Positions 9,801-18,541 of a stretch of 64,000 nt of DNA are shown piece by piece. The position numbers were made by a program, and so were the translations under genes. The notes under the pieces were generated by a model. That model worked only from the letters and a program-made list of their open reading frames with translations, did no database searches and was not told the origin of the DNA. Within the stretch, counting starts at the first letter, position 1, and each line of letters starts with the position of its first letter. This DNA is from an uncultured Prevotellaceae bacterium (GTDB taxonomy: Bacteria > Bacteroidota > Bacteroidia > Bacteroidales > Bacteroidaceae), in assembly GCA_902790625.1 (NCBI GenBank), contig CADASP010000002.1, forward strand, positions 124,001-188,000, given 5' to 3'.

Positions 9801-10510
9801 TGACGATAGTGTTCAGGAGTGCCATCGCCGTCGAAGTCGAAATTGATGTCTTCAGCATTGGTACCAAAGATATAGCCACCATCTGTCCATCCAGAGTAGG
9901 TTTTATTGATGATAGCCTTCGTAAGGGGGGATGGACGCCCGGCAATAGCAAAGGCACCACCATTTTCGTTGCTTTCACCCCATGTGTAGGAATCGCGGCC
10001 AACATTGATTGTGGGCAGATAGAAGAGGCTAAAGCCGTTGTCGTTGGTATCATTATCCCCGTTGTAGGAATAACCAGACAGAATGAGGTTATTGGTTTCC
10101 TCCTCGCCTTCCAGATCATAAACGGCTGAAGAAGTGACGAGCGACCAAGTGGCCTCCATCGGATTGTCGCAAGCATTTTCAAATTCATTGTCGCCTAAAG
10201 GTACGCCAAAGATAAAATCGGCGCTCCAGCCACCCCAGTCGCGGGTATAACCGCAGAGATAAGAGCCTGAGGGACGGTTGTAGAATACGCCATTGGCCTT
10301 CGAGCGGAGGGGAGCCTGGTTGACCAACTGCGATTTCCATGCGGCATCGGCCTTCTCGGGGCGCAACGCATTGTCTGCCTTCAGCGGGGTCACCACGGTG
10401 GTGGCAGCCTTTCCCTTAGAGGGGGCGGCAAACATCTTCTTGCTGACCATCTGGGCAGAGCCCATCAATGACACAGCAAGCATGCAAATAAGTAAAGATG
10501 CTTTTTTCAT
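6830..10510 (-). CDS. Large secreted multidomain protein with two DUF4859-like and two binding modules
   Basis: 1226 residues with a signal peptide (MKKASLLICMLAVSLMGSAQ). From about 545 to 830 there are two related domains resembling DUF4859 (NHERQTGLGYTADQVAVDL and a second copy with YDGWRDANGDFHNW). From about 845 to 1180 there are two tandem beta-sandwich-like modules, each with GSRGI.VKS, WDSQFWIQ or WDTQFWIY, and VEFDYKAD...TQAHG.PGNY; they resemble carbohydrate-binding folds. The C-terminus (IYNLRGQQVKNAQKGIFI) looks like a type IX secretion sorting tail. Last gene of the SusCD operon, 36 bases after DUF4302. Probably a cell-surface binding protein; the ligand is unknown. Confidence 0.8.
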   Translation of the reverse strand: MKKASLLICMLAVSLMGSAQMVSKKMFAAPSKGKAATTVVTPLKADNALRPEKADAAWKSQLVNQAPLRSKANGVFYNRPSGSYLCGYTRDWGGWSADFIFGVPLGDNEFENACDNPMEATWSLVTSSAVYDLEGEEETNNLILSGYSYNGDNDTNDNGFSLFYLPTINVGRDSYTWGESNENGGAFAIAGRPSPLTKAIINKTYSGWTDGGYIFGTNAEDINFDFDGDGTPEHYRHHGIWQVHEAPQSPLYVEDIFFLGRLGYSDEDPDTDIPATIPEGTEVHLLVTNVDEEGFPGDEIIADLTCTADDIMPIEYQGEVVAYSFVFAKKEIDILGTESVVPFTIDKEYAIILNWNVEGVDLNISGNDFEREDEDVYSRQPSYMILTDDEGNTSLTTLSYNGVTVTPVFEAMFDYVTVHSVLYGNDGTEYTDMNLLTAPVEGGKLWEISDENVNTFAYCETALPWFDETEAENYYFDELPDWIVDYAVEVDTEGENASGFTFVSFEVEPLPAGVEGRRAKLYIHGRGFVSENPIILVQGVDPGDEQQPQPEELDLTINHERQTGLGYTADQVAVDLTEAAAYLGVDAITTDMLRIENPDGTLISDYAPFDGWFDGDGVATAWGDNTKICVKFFQALEGGQFDVCDMNGADEDGKTYTVKWQLVNGEKTVRYTINVTFKKPEVKELEIVDKGIATSVTYDVTEGDYVMKTATITDEQVAAICQELGIEALTNATIFGFNPTTKELVKNHTGYDGWRDANGDFHNWNADGTQAPACVKINDNGTTDGGQTYYCYNRSGQEPQTIKCYWALANEEKAVLVEIDFVYFSVNVNPDAPELTAPEGWTSVISNGNLAGDDVKSYIAKEYPSTEPVGATIVPGAGMNGSRGIVVKSQDKVSQAWDSQFWIQFAEKLPDGTKLHVEFDYKADLAGTVGTQAHGLPGNYQHFAAIGNVDFDTEWKHFSADVDVIGDMVTGNGGDGMLSIAFNLNDIAEANNFYFDNFGVWMQKPAPVDDWTNILRNSDLEGTQVDNFFSKEAPSTAVVPSTIFDGAGVDGSRGIKVVSAPAATNDWDTQFWIYLPTTLPEGTKYKVEFDYKADRNASADTQAHGEPGNYIHFSMIGSPSFTTEWQHYVKEGSISADQAEGKTDGVPNGNKMRSIAFNLSKDKDNEVTYFFDNIKFFVEKAFAETGIVNVNSNNTVEGAIYNLRGQQVKNAQKGIFIQNGKKIVVK

Positions 10511-10546
10511 AATAAAAATGTTGATTAGTAAAAACTTTGATTGTCG

Positions 10547-11944
10547 TTAGGGTGTGACCGAAGAGCTGGTAGCAGGCGTAGTGAGTTCGAACCACAGGTC
10601 GGGGTCAGTGGTCGACGTAAACTTCAGCACGCGCAGCACAAAGTTGTTTTCCACTTTGCTCACGGTGAACTGTCCTACCAGCATCTCCTTCAGCAAGTCC
10701 TCGGTGCCATCGAAGAGGGTCAAAAGGTTGCCGGCGGCAGCGGTTTCAGGTTCTAAGTATGCGAAAGTAAGCTGGTCGTCGGTACGCTCCATGCTATAGC
10801 GATAGCTGACGTTGGTTTCTCCTTTGCCGCGCTCTTGGTACTTGACCTGCCAAGTGAGGTGGGGCTCGCCAGCCTTGTCGACGACACGCTTCAGAAGCAT
10901 GCCTTTGAAGGTGACGTTCTTCTTTTTGAACGATGCCGTCACCTTGGTCACCTGGTCCTTTATCTTGTCAGACATGTTGGAGTTGGTGTTCAGCTGCCAC
11001 TGGCCGTTGGAGAGCAGGCGCTCCTCGAAGAACCGGCCTTTGGGATAGCCCGTGATGCGCCAGCTGGGGTTGTCGGTGCCGATGAACTCGTCCTGAATGG
11101 AGTCGTAGCGCAGCTCCTGCAGGGTGCCAGTCATGAATTCTTTCTCAAACTTGTCACGGAAGCGCAGATAGTAGTCGTTGCCCCGCTTGGTGATGAGGAA
11201 GGGATTGAAAAACTCGTTGGCCACGGCGTCGGCAGCGTAAGGATAGACGTTGGGCAGTCCGTCGTTGGAACCCTCCATACGATAGAGGCTATCGCCAAAG
11301 TACATGAGGTTGCTGGCCAGCTCGACTTCCGGGAAGATGCTGTTGTGGAAGGCCTTCACGTCGGCCAGATACTCCTTGTAGTCCACGCCCACCTCGATAG
11401 GTGTGAGCAGGTTGTAGGTGTTGCGCTTCTTTCCCTTGAGCATCATGTAGCTGGCGTCCTCGGGGGCGTCGACGATGATGAATTCGTAGTCGCCACCGCA
11501 TCCCTCGCTCTGCTCGTTGTCTTCAGTCCAAGGGATGTCCTCAGGATCGCTGAAGGCATGCATGCAGGAATTGTAGGTGTTGAAGGATAGCACCGGGCCA
11601 TTGTCCTTGATGACCTCCCAGCTGGATGTGGCCTCGGCATAAATATTGTTTGAGAAGCGGTTGTCCATCGACACGTCGACGGAAAAGTCCTTGTTGAAGC
11701 GCATCAGGATGAGATAGCCACTGCCGAAAGGCGACTCATCGTAATAGGTGGGATAGTACTGCATGGCCCATCCATTGGGTTGCGCTTCCAAGCGTGCGGA
11801 ATACTTGGCGCTCGACTCATTGAGTCGCTCGGCTGCGGTCTTGTCGAAGATGTCATCCTCTTCGCCTGCGCACCCTGTGAAGGCAAGCGTCATGACGGCC
11901 ATGATGGCCAGGGGAACAAATATCTTTTTCATAAGCCTCATCAT
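10547..11944 (-). CDS. DUF4302-like surface lipoprotein
   Basis: 465 residues. Signal peptide with lipobox (MTLAFTGC), so probably an outer-membrane lipoprotein. The pattern LNESSAKYSARLEAQPNGWAM and the following YYP and LMRF segments match the DUF4302 family, which is usually found next to SusD and metallopeptidase genes. The ATG at 11944 overlaps the TGA of the metallopeptidase gene (ATGA), implying translational coupling; a second start MKKIFVP lies at 11932. Biochemical role unknown. Confidence 0.82.
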   Translation of the reverse strand: MMRLMKKIFVPLAIMAVMTLAFTGCAGEEDDIFDKTAAERLNESSAKYSARLEAQPNGWAMQYYPTYYDESPFGSGYLILMRFNKDFSVDVSMDNRFSNNIYAEATSSWEVIKDNGPVLSFNTYNSCMHAFSDPEDIPWTEDNEQSEGCGGDYEFIIVDAPEDASYMMLKGKKRNTYNLLTPIEVGVDYKEYLADVKAFHNSIFPEVELASNLMYFGDSLYRMEGSNDGLPNVYPYAADAVANEFFNPFLITKRGNDYYLRFRDKFEKEFMTGTLQELRYDSIQDEFIGTDNPSWRITGYPKGRFFEERLLSNGQWQLNTNSNMSDKIKDQVTKVTASFKKKNVTFKGMLLKRVVDKAGEPHLTWQVKYQERGKGETNVSYRYSMERTDDQLTFAYLEPETAAAGNLLTLFDGTEDLLKEMLVGQFTVSKVENNFVLRVLKFTSTTDPDLWFELTTPATSSSVTP

Positions 11945-13239
11945 TTTGTTGTTTGCAGTTTCTTGTACTCTTCCACCTCTTGTGTCAGTCTTTCAAAGAT
12001 TGTCGGCTGGTCGGGGTTGGCCGGGTCGACGTAAGTGAGGCGGTTGACGAAGTTGCCGAATCTGTCACGTACGAAGTGGCCCTCGTCATCGGTGACGTAT
12101 TGGCGGCCCTGCACCTCCTGGCGCAACTCATCGATGTCGATGGCCCAGTTTTCCTTGAGCCATCCGCGCACGAGATCGAGCTTCTGAAGGATAACTTCGC
12201 GTCCGTCGATGTTGTCGGCATTGGTGCTCAGCTCATAGTTGCCGTCAGCATCGAGTGCCACCCATCCGTCGGCGTTGCGAGGCACCACCTTGCGCACGAG
12301 TTTGAACTCGTAGTTGGCCGTCTGCCGCAGGTAGCCGATGGTGTCGTAATTGCAAGTCATGCGGTTGTAGCCCCCCACATATTCCTGATAGGCACGTGGA
12401 TAATTGGCCTTATAGTCTTCCTCTGCATAGTCAATCTCCTCCCAGTCGTAATGGGCCGAATTGAGCAGCTGGGTCCAACGGTCATCGTTATAAGTGACGT
12501 AGCATGCCAACGTCTCCACCCAGTCCTCACCTGCTTGTGACGAGCCGTAAGGGGTGACGAAGCCGAGTGCGGCTTGGATGGTGTCGCTCTTGGATGCCCA
12601 TCCCATGGCATCGTAGAGACCGGTGCTGATAGTGTTGAAGGCCGTTGGCCGCAGGGTTGTCTGGTCAAGGATATGGCCGAACTCGTGGTGCATGGTGTGG
12701 AAGAACAACTGATTCAAGCCATAGGCTCCCTCGATCTGCCCGACGTTGAGGCGGTTCACCTCCATTAGCGTCACCTTGACGCCACCCTCGGCGACACCCA
12801 CCTCGCGCGAGCCATCGCTGAGATAGCCCGGCGAGCCGATGACGTGGATGATACGGGGAGAATATTTCTTGAGGAACACTTCCTTCTCGCCGGCCAGCTT
12901 GGCATAGACGTCGAGCCAGAGGTATTTCACCAGCACAGCCAGGTCGACACTCTTCTCGTAGGTGGCGGGCACCAAATTCTTCTGCATGTCGCTGCCCACA
13001 TCCTCCATCTTGTATATGAACTTGAGGTTGTAGGGTTCCAGGAAGTTCTTCTTCACAAAGGTGTCGAGCGGGAAGGTGTAGACACTGCGGTCGAGCGGAT
13101 ATTCCCTGGTGTCATAGATGCTGGGGCCGAGATCATCATCGCTGCAGGCAGTTAATGCTACGCTGGCCGTTAGGGCTGTGGCGATGCCGCAGCAAACAAT
13201 TCCCCAACGGATGGCAAATATATGTTTATTGTTATTCAT
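11941..13239 (-). CDS. Putative zinc-binding metallopeptidase lipoprotein (Mx1-like)
   Basis: 432 residues. Signal peptide and lipobox (SVALTAC) followed by SDDD, an acidic stretch suited to surface display. The zinc motif HHEFGHILDQT (HExxH form) lies near residue 180. The family (putative zinc-binding metallo-peptidase) is usually encoded with SusC/SusD. The open frame reaches a TTG at 13248, but that codon lies in a tandem repeat, so the ATG at 13239 (MNNNKHIFAIRW) is preferred. It could cleave peptides or glycoproteins at the cell surface; the substrate is unknown. Confidence 0.85.
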   Translation of the reverse strand: MNNNKHIFAIRWGIVCCGIATALTASVALTACSDDDLGPSIYDTREYPLDRSVYTFPLDTFVKKNFLEPYNLKFIYKMEDVGSDMQKNLVPATYEKSVDLAVLVKYLWLDVYAKLAGEKEVFLKKYSPRIIHVIGSPGYLSDGSREVGVAEGGVKVTLMEVNRLNVGQIEGAYGLNQLFFHTMHHEFGHILDQTTLRPTAFNTISTGLYDAMGWASKSDTIQAALGFVTPYGSSQAGEDWVETLACYVTYNDDRWTQLLNSAHYDWEEIDYAEEDYKANYPRAYQEYVGGYNRMTCNYDTIGYLRQTANYEFKLVRKVVPRNADGWVALDADGNYELSTNADNIDGREVILQKLDLVRGWLKENWAIDIDELRQEVQGRQYVTDDEGHFVRDRFGNFVNRLTYVDPANPDQPTIFERLTQEVEEYKKLQTTK

Positions 13240-13243
13240 ATTC

Positions 13244-13275
13244 TTCAATCTTCAATGTTCAATCATCAATGTTCT
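13244..13275. repeat. 7-bp tandem repeat (CAATGTT-type)
   Basis: About four imperfect units of CAATGTT/CAATCTT/CAATCAT fill the spacer between the SusD and metallopeptidase genes. A matching run lies at 15071-15103. Confidence 0.7.
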
Positions 13276-13284
13276 GTCCTTATA

Positions 13285-15069
13285 CTACTTCACTCTCATC
13301 TCATCGATGGCAAAGCTTGCAGGCTTGATGTGCGAGGTAGTGTCGGTGGTGAGTGCTGCGGGCTGCGAAGGCTCCATGCCGGCAGCGATGGCATCCTGCG
13401 GAATCTCGAGTGCGCGGCGCGGGTCGTTCCATTTCATGACGATGGTATCGTTCTGTACGCCTGTGCTGGTATTGTTGCCGTAGACGTGGTAATACTCCAT
13501 GCCCCAACGCTTAAGGTCGAAGAAGCGCTTGCCAGTGAAGTTGGTCTCGTAGCGGCGCCAATAGTTCACGCAGTTCATATAGGGCACGGCCTCCGCAGGA
13601 ATATTCCATTTGGGGTCCATGTTCTTCAAGAACTCCCAGTCGTCGAAGCAATTGTAGTTCGACGAGGTGTTCTTTGCAAACCAGCTGTGAATCATCTCGT
13701 CAGTAAGTGCCAGATGACCGTTCTGTGCTGAGTAAACCTCTTTGGTCTTCTCCGAGAAGTTCATTGTGCTGAGATGGTAGGTACACAGGTCGTCGCTGGC
13801 TCCAGCCAGGTCGCCCAGGTTCACTTTAGCCTCTGCGCGTTCGAGCAACAGCTCTTGTAGTGTGAACTCACGGCGGAAGGTGTGTGCGTAGCCGATGCCA
13901 GCCACCTTGTCGCTATACTGGAACTGCTCTCCAATCCACCCTGGCTCAAAGCCATAGTCGCGACTGCCAAAGAGTCCGGCGACGAAAGCGGAGGGATTGC
14001 CCACCCATCGGCGCCACATGGGAGCGTTGTGGAAATAGATAGACCGTGCGCAGAGTCCTCCTTGCTCATAGCGGTAGCGCGAGCGACGGAAGATGGTGGA
14101 ATAGGTGTCGATGAGCATCAGATTGCTGTACTCGTTGGGATTCTGCCACACGTTGGCGAAGTCGTCGAGATATGAACAGTCGTCGAGCGGAGCCTGGTCA
14201 AAGAACTTGGGATGCAGCAGTGTGTTGTCGGTGCCCAGCACGATGTTAGCCTGTTCAACGGCTTTCTGCCACTGGTGTGTGAACAGATAGACACGGCAAG
14301 CGTAGGCATGGGCCGCATTCTCGTTGAAGTGGTACTTTGGCTTCTCAAAGTTGATGTCGCTAATGCACTTCAAACCTTCCTCCAAGTCGGCCACAATCTT
14401 TTTGTAAGTTTCGGTGACATTACTACGTGAATAGGTGTCGTCAACGGTATTGATGACCTCTGTGACATAGGGGATTCCAATGTCACTCTTGCTGGCCTCT
14501 TCGTTTTTGTAAGCCTGCGAGAACACGTTCACCAGCACGAAATGGCAGTATGAGCGTATAAGTAGTGCCTCGCCCTTGGCGGCGGTCAGCTTGTCCGACA
14601 TCAGGCGCCCTTTATTGGACAGCTCATCGATGGCAGCCAACACCTCGTTGACCGAGTTGATGGTGAGATAGTAGCTGCTCCAAAGCTGGCCCGGGGTGTC
14701 GCCGCTGGTAGATGACTTCACCGGCTCGAAGCGGAAGCACTCATCGTCCTGTCGTCCTGACGAACCCAGGTTGTAGTGCGTCAGGTTCTGTGCAGCGTCG
14801 CCATCGATGGGATAGTGCTCGGAGTTGAGGTCCATGATGTTGTCGCTCGATAGCTCGCAGAACCATCCGTAGTTGGCATCGGGATAGGATGCCGTGAGGA
14901 GCATGACAATCTGATTCTCTGTTGACAGCTCCACGCGGTCGTCGGGAGCTTTGTCAAGGAAGTCCTCGCATGCGGCAAGGGAGAAAGCAGCCGTGAGAGC
15001 TGCGGCGATGCCGCAGCACACCGAACCAGTGCGTAGGATATATTTGTTCTTGAATTTATTCTTAGCCAT
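13285..15069 (-). CDS. SusD/RagB-family outer-membrane lipoprotein
   Basis: 594 residues. Surface lipoprotein that caps the SusC barrel and captures nutrients. Lipobox SLAAC followed by EDFLDKAPDDR, the classic SusD start. The TPR-rich SusD core follows (AAKGEALLIRSYCHFVLVNVF) with the C-terminal WRRYETNFTGKRFFDLKRWGMEYY region. An in-frame TTG at 15078 lies in a tandem repeat; ATG 15069 is used. The signal peptide shares the motif VCCGIA.ALTA with the neighbouring metallopeptidase. Ligand not predictable. Confidence 0.93.
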   Translation of the reverse strand: MAKNKFKNKYILRTGSVCCGIAAALTAAFSLAACEDFLDKAPDDRVELSTENQIVMLLTASYPDANYGWFCELSSDNIMDLNSEHYPIDGDAAQNLTHYNLGSSGRQDDECFRFEPVKSSTSGDTPGQLWSSYYLTINSVNEVLAAIDELSNKGRLMSDKLTAAKGEALLIRSYCHFVLVNVFSQAYKNEEASKSDIGIPYVTEVINTVDDTYSRSNVTETYKKIVADLEEGLKCISDINFEKPKYHFNENAAHAYACRVYLFTHQWQKAVEQANIVLGTDNTLLHPKFFDQAPLDDCSYLDDFANVWQNPNEYSNLMLIDTYSTIFRRSRYRYEQGGLCARSIYFHNAPMWRRWVGNPSAFVAGLFGSRDYGFEPGWIGEQFQYSDKVAGIGYAHTFRREFTLQELLLERAEAKVNLGDLAGASDDLCTYHLSTMNFSEKTKEVYSAQNGHLALTDEMIHSWFAKNTSSNYNCFDDWEFLKNMDPKWNIPAEAVPYMNCVNYWRRYETNFTGKRFFDLKRWGMEYYHVYGNNTSTGVQNDTIVMKWNDPRRALEIPQDAIAAGMEPSQPAALTTDTTSHIKPASFAIDEMRVK

Positions 15070-15070
15070 A

Positions 15071-15103
15071 ATCTTCAATGTTCAATGTTCAATGATCAAT
15101 CTT
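15071..15103. repeat. 7-bp tandem repeat (CAATGTT-type), second run
   Basis: Four to five imperfect 7-base units (CAATCTT, CAATGTT, CAATGAT) in the spacer between the SusC stop and the SusD start, like the run at 13244-13275. Confidence 0.7.
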
Positions 15104-18100
15104 TTAGATTCCCAGACGGACGGTAAAGGTGAACTGCTTGGAGAGCGGGGTGGCCACACCACCGGAGTTGACGAACTCAGGATCCTGGCCGTTGAGCTTC
15201 TTGTCGGCATAGATGAGGAAGAGGTTGGTGGCATCGAGCTTCAGCGATGCTGTTGTCAGGCCAATCTTGCTGATGAGCTGCGGTGCGAAGTCGTAGGTCA
15301 GCGAGATGTCCTTCATGCGGATGAATCCGCCGTCGGCTACGCGGGCCGTTGAATAGTTGTATGCGTTGTAGGCATAGCCCAGATAGTTGTCCTTGTAGTT
15401 CTGACGCACGGAAGCAATGGCCGGAATGTCAGTCTTCAGTTCGTCGCCTGGCTGTACCCATCGGTTCTTAAACTCCTTCGGCATGGCGCTCATGTCGCTG
15501 TAGCTGGCGGCGAAGACGGGGTCGAGGCGGAGCTTGTTGCCGAAGCTGTAGGTGATGAATACGTTGAGCCGCCAATTCTTCCAACGGAACATATTGTTCA
15601 GACCGCCGGTATAGGTAGGCTCTGTGGGGCCTTCATACTTCAGATGGTCCAGCCGCTCATATTCCTGGAAGTAGATGTCGCTTGTGGTTACGTCACCACT
15701 CTCGTTGATGACCTGTGGGATACCCTCGTCGTTCAGTCCTTGGAACTGGAATGAGAAGAGTGCACGGTGGGGGTAGCCCTCGCGTGCATAACCGCTTGAC
15801 GAAACGAGGTCGATAACACGCGAGACAGACATCAGGTCGGTGATTTCAGTATAGTTGTAGGCAAACGTCAGGTCGGTGTTCCACTGGAAATCCTGGCTCT
15901 TGATGTTCTGCGAGGAAATAGTGGCCTCCACTCCATGCGACTTCATCGATGCCACATTGGCATACTGCCGGCCAATGATTTGTCCGTAGTAATAGCCCAT
16001 GAGATCGAAGTTGTCGCGCCAATAAGCATCGGTGACAACGTTAATGCGGTTGTTGAGGAAGCCGAGGTCGACACCTACGTTGAACTCATGCTTTTTCTCG
16101 TAAGTAAGGTCTTTGTTACCCAAGCTCGACTGGTAGAGTGCCAGCTCCTGCTGGTCGCCCTGCGGACGCCACATGTTCGTGGAGCGGAAGATGGGCTTGG
16201 CGTTGGATGCTGCCGTCTGTTCACCCACGAGGGAGTAGCTCAGACGCAGTGTGGCGTGCGACAGTGCATTGTTGGTTTTCTCGGCCCATGCTTTGAAGAA
16301 CGGCTCCTCGTGGGCGTTCCACGATGCCGACACGTTCCAGGTGGGAAGCCAACGGCTCTGACGGCTCTTTCCCAGCTGGTTGGAGCCATCGTAACGAGCG
16401 GTAAAGTTGGTGCTGTAGCGCCCTTTGTAGCTGTAGTTCAGGTTACCGAAGTAAGCCAGTCGGCGATTCCAAGAGCGCGAGAATGAAGTGAGGTCCGTTC
16501 CCTCCTCCTTAGCCTGCTTGAAGAAGTCAGGGGTGATGGTGACGATACGGTTCATGTTGTAGTTCACGCCATAGTCCTGGTGCTCGCGGGCATCGTAATC
16601 GGCGCGGTTGGCCTCCATACCAGCCAACGCGCTGAAGATGTGTGTCTCCACATCGTTCACGCTCCACACGTGGTTGTAGTTCACTGTTCCGCGGAAGTCG
16701 AGCTGCTTCACCTCGTTAAGGTTCTCTATGAAGATACCACCACTGGGCATCACCGAGATGGGCAGCGAGTTGGGTTTGTCGGGATCGCTATAGAGATAAG
16801 GGTTGGAGTACATGATATTGGGGTTGTCCACGCCGGCTCGGTAGGCCTCGGCCTGGTTCGACGAGTCCTTGATGCTGTGATCGCGTGCCGAGCGGTTGAT
16901 GCGGTAGCTGCCCAGCACATTGACCGTGAGTCCGCGCAGTGGCTTCCACTCCAGCTCGCCCTGAAACTTCAGGTCCATCACGTCGATGTCGATGTAGTTA
17001 TTGTCCAGCTCATGGAAGATGCTGAAGGGTGCATAGTTGCGGGTGTACATCTGATAGGGGTCGAGCGTTCGGCTGGTGTTGAGCGCATAACTGAAGGGGT
17101 TGATGTCGAATGAGCGGCTGACGGCTCCGCTCACCACGTCAGTGCTCTGGTTCAGCGTGCCGGGAGCCGTCTGGTCGCGGTAGCTGCCATTGGTGCGCAG
17201 TGTGGCGGTGAGATTCTTCGACAGCTTGTAGCTGGCGTTGATGTTGGCCGTGTAGCGCTGCACTTTCGAGTCCTTGGTCCAGCCGGGGTCTACCATGGCC
17301 GACAGCGAGGCATACATGCTTGACTTGTCGGTACCACTGCTGACGCTCACGGAGTGGGTCTGCATGATGTTGCTGTTGAAGAGCAAGTCGAACCAGTCAG
17401 TGTTGCGGAACTCAGCGTCCTGCATGTATTTAGCAATAGCTGCATCGGTGAAGGGCAGTTCGAAATTGCCCGTCATCGGGTTGTACTTGTCCATCAGTCC
17501 GTACATCTTTCCGTAAAGGGCAGCACTGCTAGCATTGGCCACCTGCGAGAACTCCAGCCAACCCTTGGCTTCCATCTCCTTGTAGATACCCATCTGCTCC
17601 TGCGAGTTAGAGATGTTGTAGTTGCTGTAGCTGGGCTTCAGTCGATAGGTAAACTCGCCCGTGTAGTTGATGCTGCTGTGGCCGGCGCGTCCTTTCTTAG
17701 TGGTGATGACCACCACGCCGCTCATTGCGCGCGCGCCGTAAATAGATGTAGCGGAGCCGTCCTTAAGCACCTGAAAGGACTCTATGTCGTCAGCGTTCAG
17801 ACCAGCAATAGCATTGGAAATCAAGGTGGTGGCATCACCGCTCGACAGGTCATCGGCATCCACGTTCACGGCATCCTCCATGATGACGCCGTCGACCACC
17901 CACAAGGGCGATGATGCGCCGTAGATGGAGGTGGCGCCACGCACGCGAATCTTAGGTGCAGTACCAAAGGTGCTGCTCACATTCTGCACGCTCACACCGG
18001 CAGCACGGCCTTCCAATGAACGGGTGACATCGGCCACGCCGTCGAGCTTCGTCTCTTCAGCACTGATCTTTGTGGTAGCACCAGTAAACAGTCGCTTGTC

Positions 18101-18427
18101 CATCTTCTGTATACCCGTCACCACGACCTCGTCCACGGTGTGGGTATCGGTCTTCAGGGTCACCTTCATGCCATTCTTGGGTGTCACCGTCTGCGTGACC
18201 ATGCCGATGTAGCTGATGACGATTTTCTTTCCTGCGGGTACCGCGATGCTAAAATGACCGTTCATGTCGGTCTTCGTTCCCTGCTTGGTGCCCTGAATCA
18301 TCACAGTGGCTCCAATACAAGGATCGCCAGTGTCTTCAAAGACTGTACCTGAGATGGTGTTCTGGGCAAGTGCCATTCCCATCGACAGGAAAAGGCCCAC
18401 CAAGAGCATTGTTAGTCTTTCTTTCAT
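15104..18427 (-). CDS. SusC/RagA-family TonB-linked outer-membrane protein
   Basis: 1107 residues. TonB-dependent barrel importing the ligand captured by SusD. Signal peptide (MKERLTMLLVGLFLSMGMALAQ), then a carboxypeptidase-like domain (TISGTVFEDTGDPCIGATV), a DEVVVTGIQ TonB-box-like segment, a plug domain with IYGARAMSGVVVITTKKG, and the barrel. The open frame extends to 18541 but crosses the promoter, so ATG 18427 is used. First gene of a five-gene operon. No CAZyme or SusR-like regulator is adjacent; the metallopeptidase hints at peptide or glycoprotein use. Confidence 0.94.
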   Translation of the reverse strand: MKERLTMLLVGLFLSMGMALAQNTISGTVFEDTGDPCIGATVMIQGTKQGTKTDMNGHFSIAVPAGKKIVISYIGMVTQTVTPKNGMKVTLKTDTHTVDEVVVTGIQKMDKRLFTGATTKISAEETKLDGVADVTRSLEGRAAGVSVQNVSSTFGTAPKIRVRGATSIYGASSPLWVVDGVIMEDAVNVDADDLSSGDATTLISNAIAGLNADDIESFQVLKDGSATSIYGARAMSGVVVITTKKGRAGHSSINYTGEFTYRLKPSYSNYNISNSQEQMGIYKEMEAKGWLEFSQVANASSAALYGKMYGLMDKYNPMTGNFELPFTDAAIAKYMQDAEFRNTDWFDLLFNSNIMQTHSVSVSSGTDKSSMYASLSAMVDPGWTKDSKVQRYTANINASYKLSKNLTATLRTNGSYRDQTAPGTLNQSTDVVSGAVSRSFDINPFSYALNTSRTLDPYQMYTRNYAPFSIFHELDNNYIDIDVMDLKFQGELEWKPLRGLTVNVLGSYRINRSARDHSIKDSSNQAEAYRAGVDNPNIMYSNPYLYSDPDKPNSLPISVMPSGGIFIENLNEVKQLDFRGTVNYNHVWSVNDVETHIFSALAGMEANRADYDAREHQDYGVNYNMNRIVTITPDFFKQAKEEGTDLTSFSRSWNRRLAYFGNLNYSYKGRYSTNFTARYDGSNQLGKSRQSRWLPTWNVSASWNAHEEPFFKAWAEKTNNALSHATLRLSYSLVGEQTAASNAKPIFRSTNMWRPQGDQQELALYQSSLGNKDLTYEKKHEFNVGVDLGFLNNRINVVTDAYWRDNFDLMGYYYGQIIGRQYANVASMKSHGVEATISSQNIKSQDFQWNTDLTFAYNYTEITDLMSVSRVIDLVSSSGYAREGYPHRALFSFQFQGLNDEGIPQVINESGDVTTSDIYFQEYERLDHLKYEGPTEPTYTGGLNNMFRWKNWRLNVFITYSFGNKLRLDPVFAASYSDMSAMPKEFKNRWVQPGDELKTDIPAIASVRQNYKDNYLGYAYNAYNYSTARVADGGFIRMKDISLTYDFAPQLISKIGLTTASLKLDATNLFLIYADKKLNGQDPEFVNSGGVATPLSKQFTFTVRLGI

Positions 18428-18459
18428 ATAATTTTTTACATTAATATACATTTGGGGTG

Positions 18460-18491
18460 CAAAGTTACTGCAAAAATATTGAAAACGCAAA
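18460..18491 (-). promoter_or_regulatory. Promoter of the SusC/SusD operon
   Basis: Reading the minus strand: TTTG at 18491-18488, a 20-base spacer and TAACTTTG at 18467-18460. A consensus match, about 33 bases before the SusC start. Confidence 0.85.
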
Positions 18492-18541
18492 TAAATCAAA
18501 CAAAATCTGACAATCTGCATCAATTTTTGCCCTTTTGCCAA

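Noticed and set aside
18428..18541. An N-terminal extension of the SusC protein
   Set aside because: The extra 38 codons span the promoter and precede a clear signal peptide; the start at 18427 is better.
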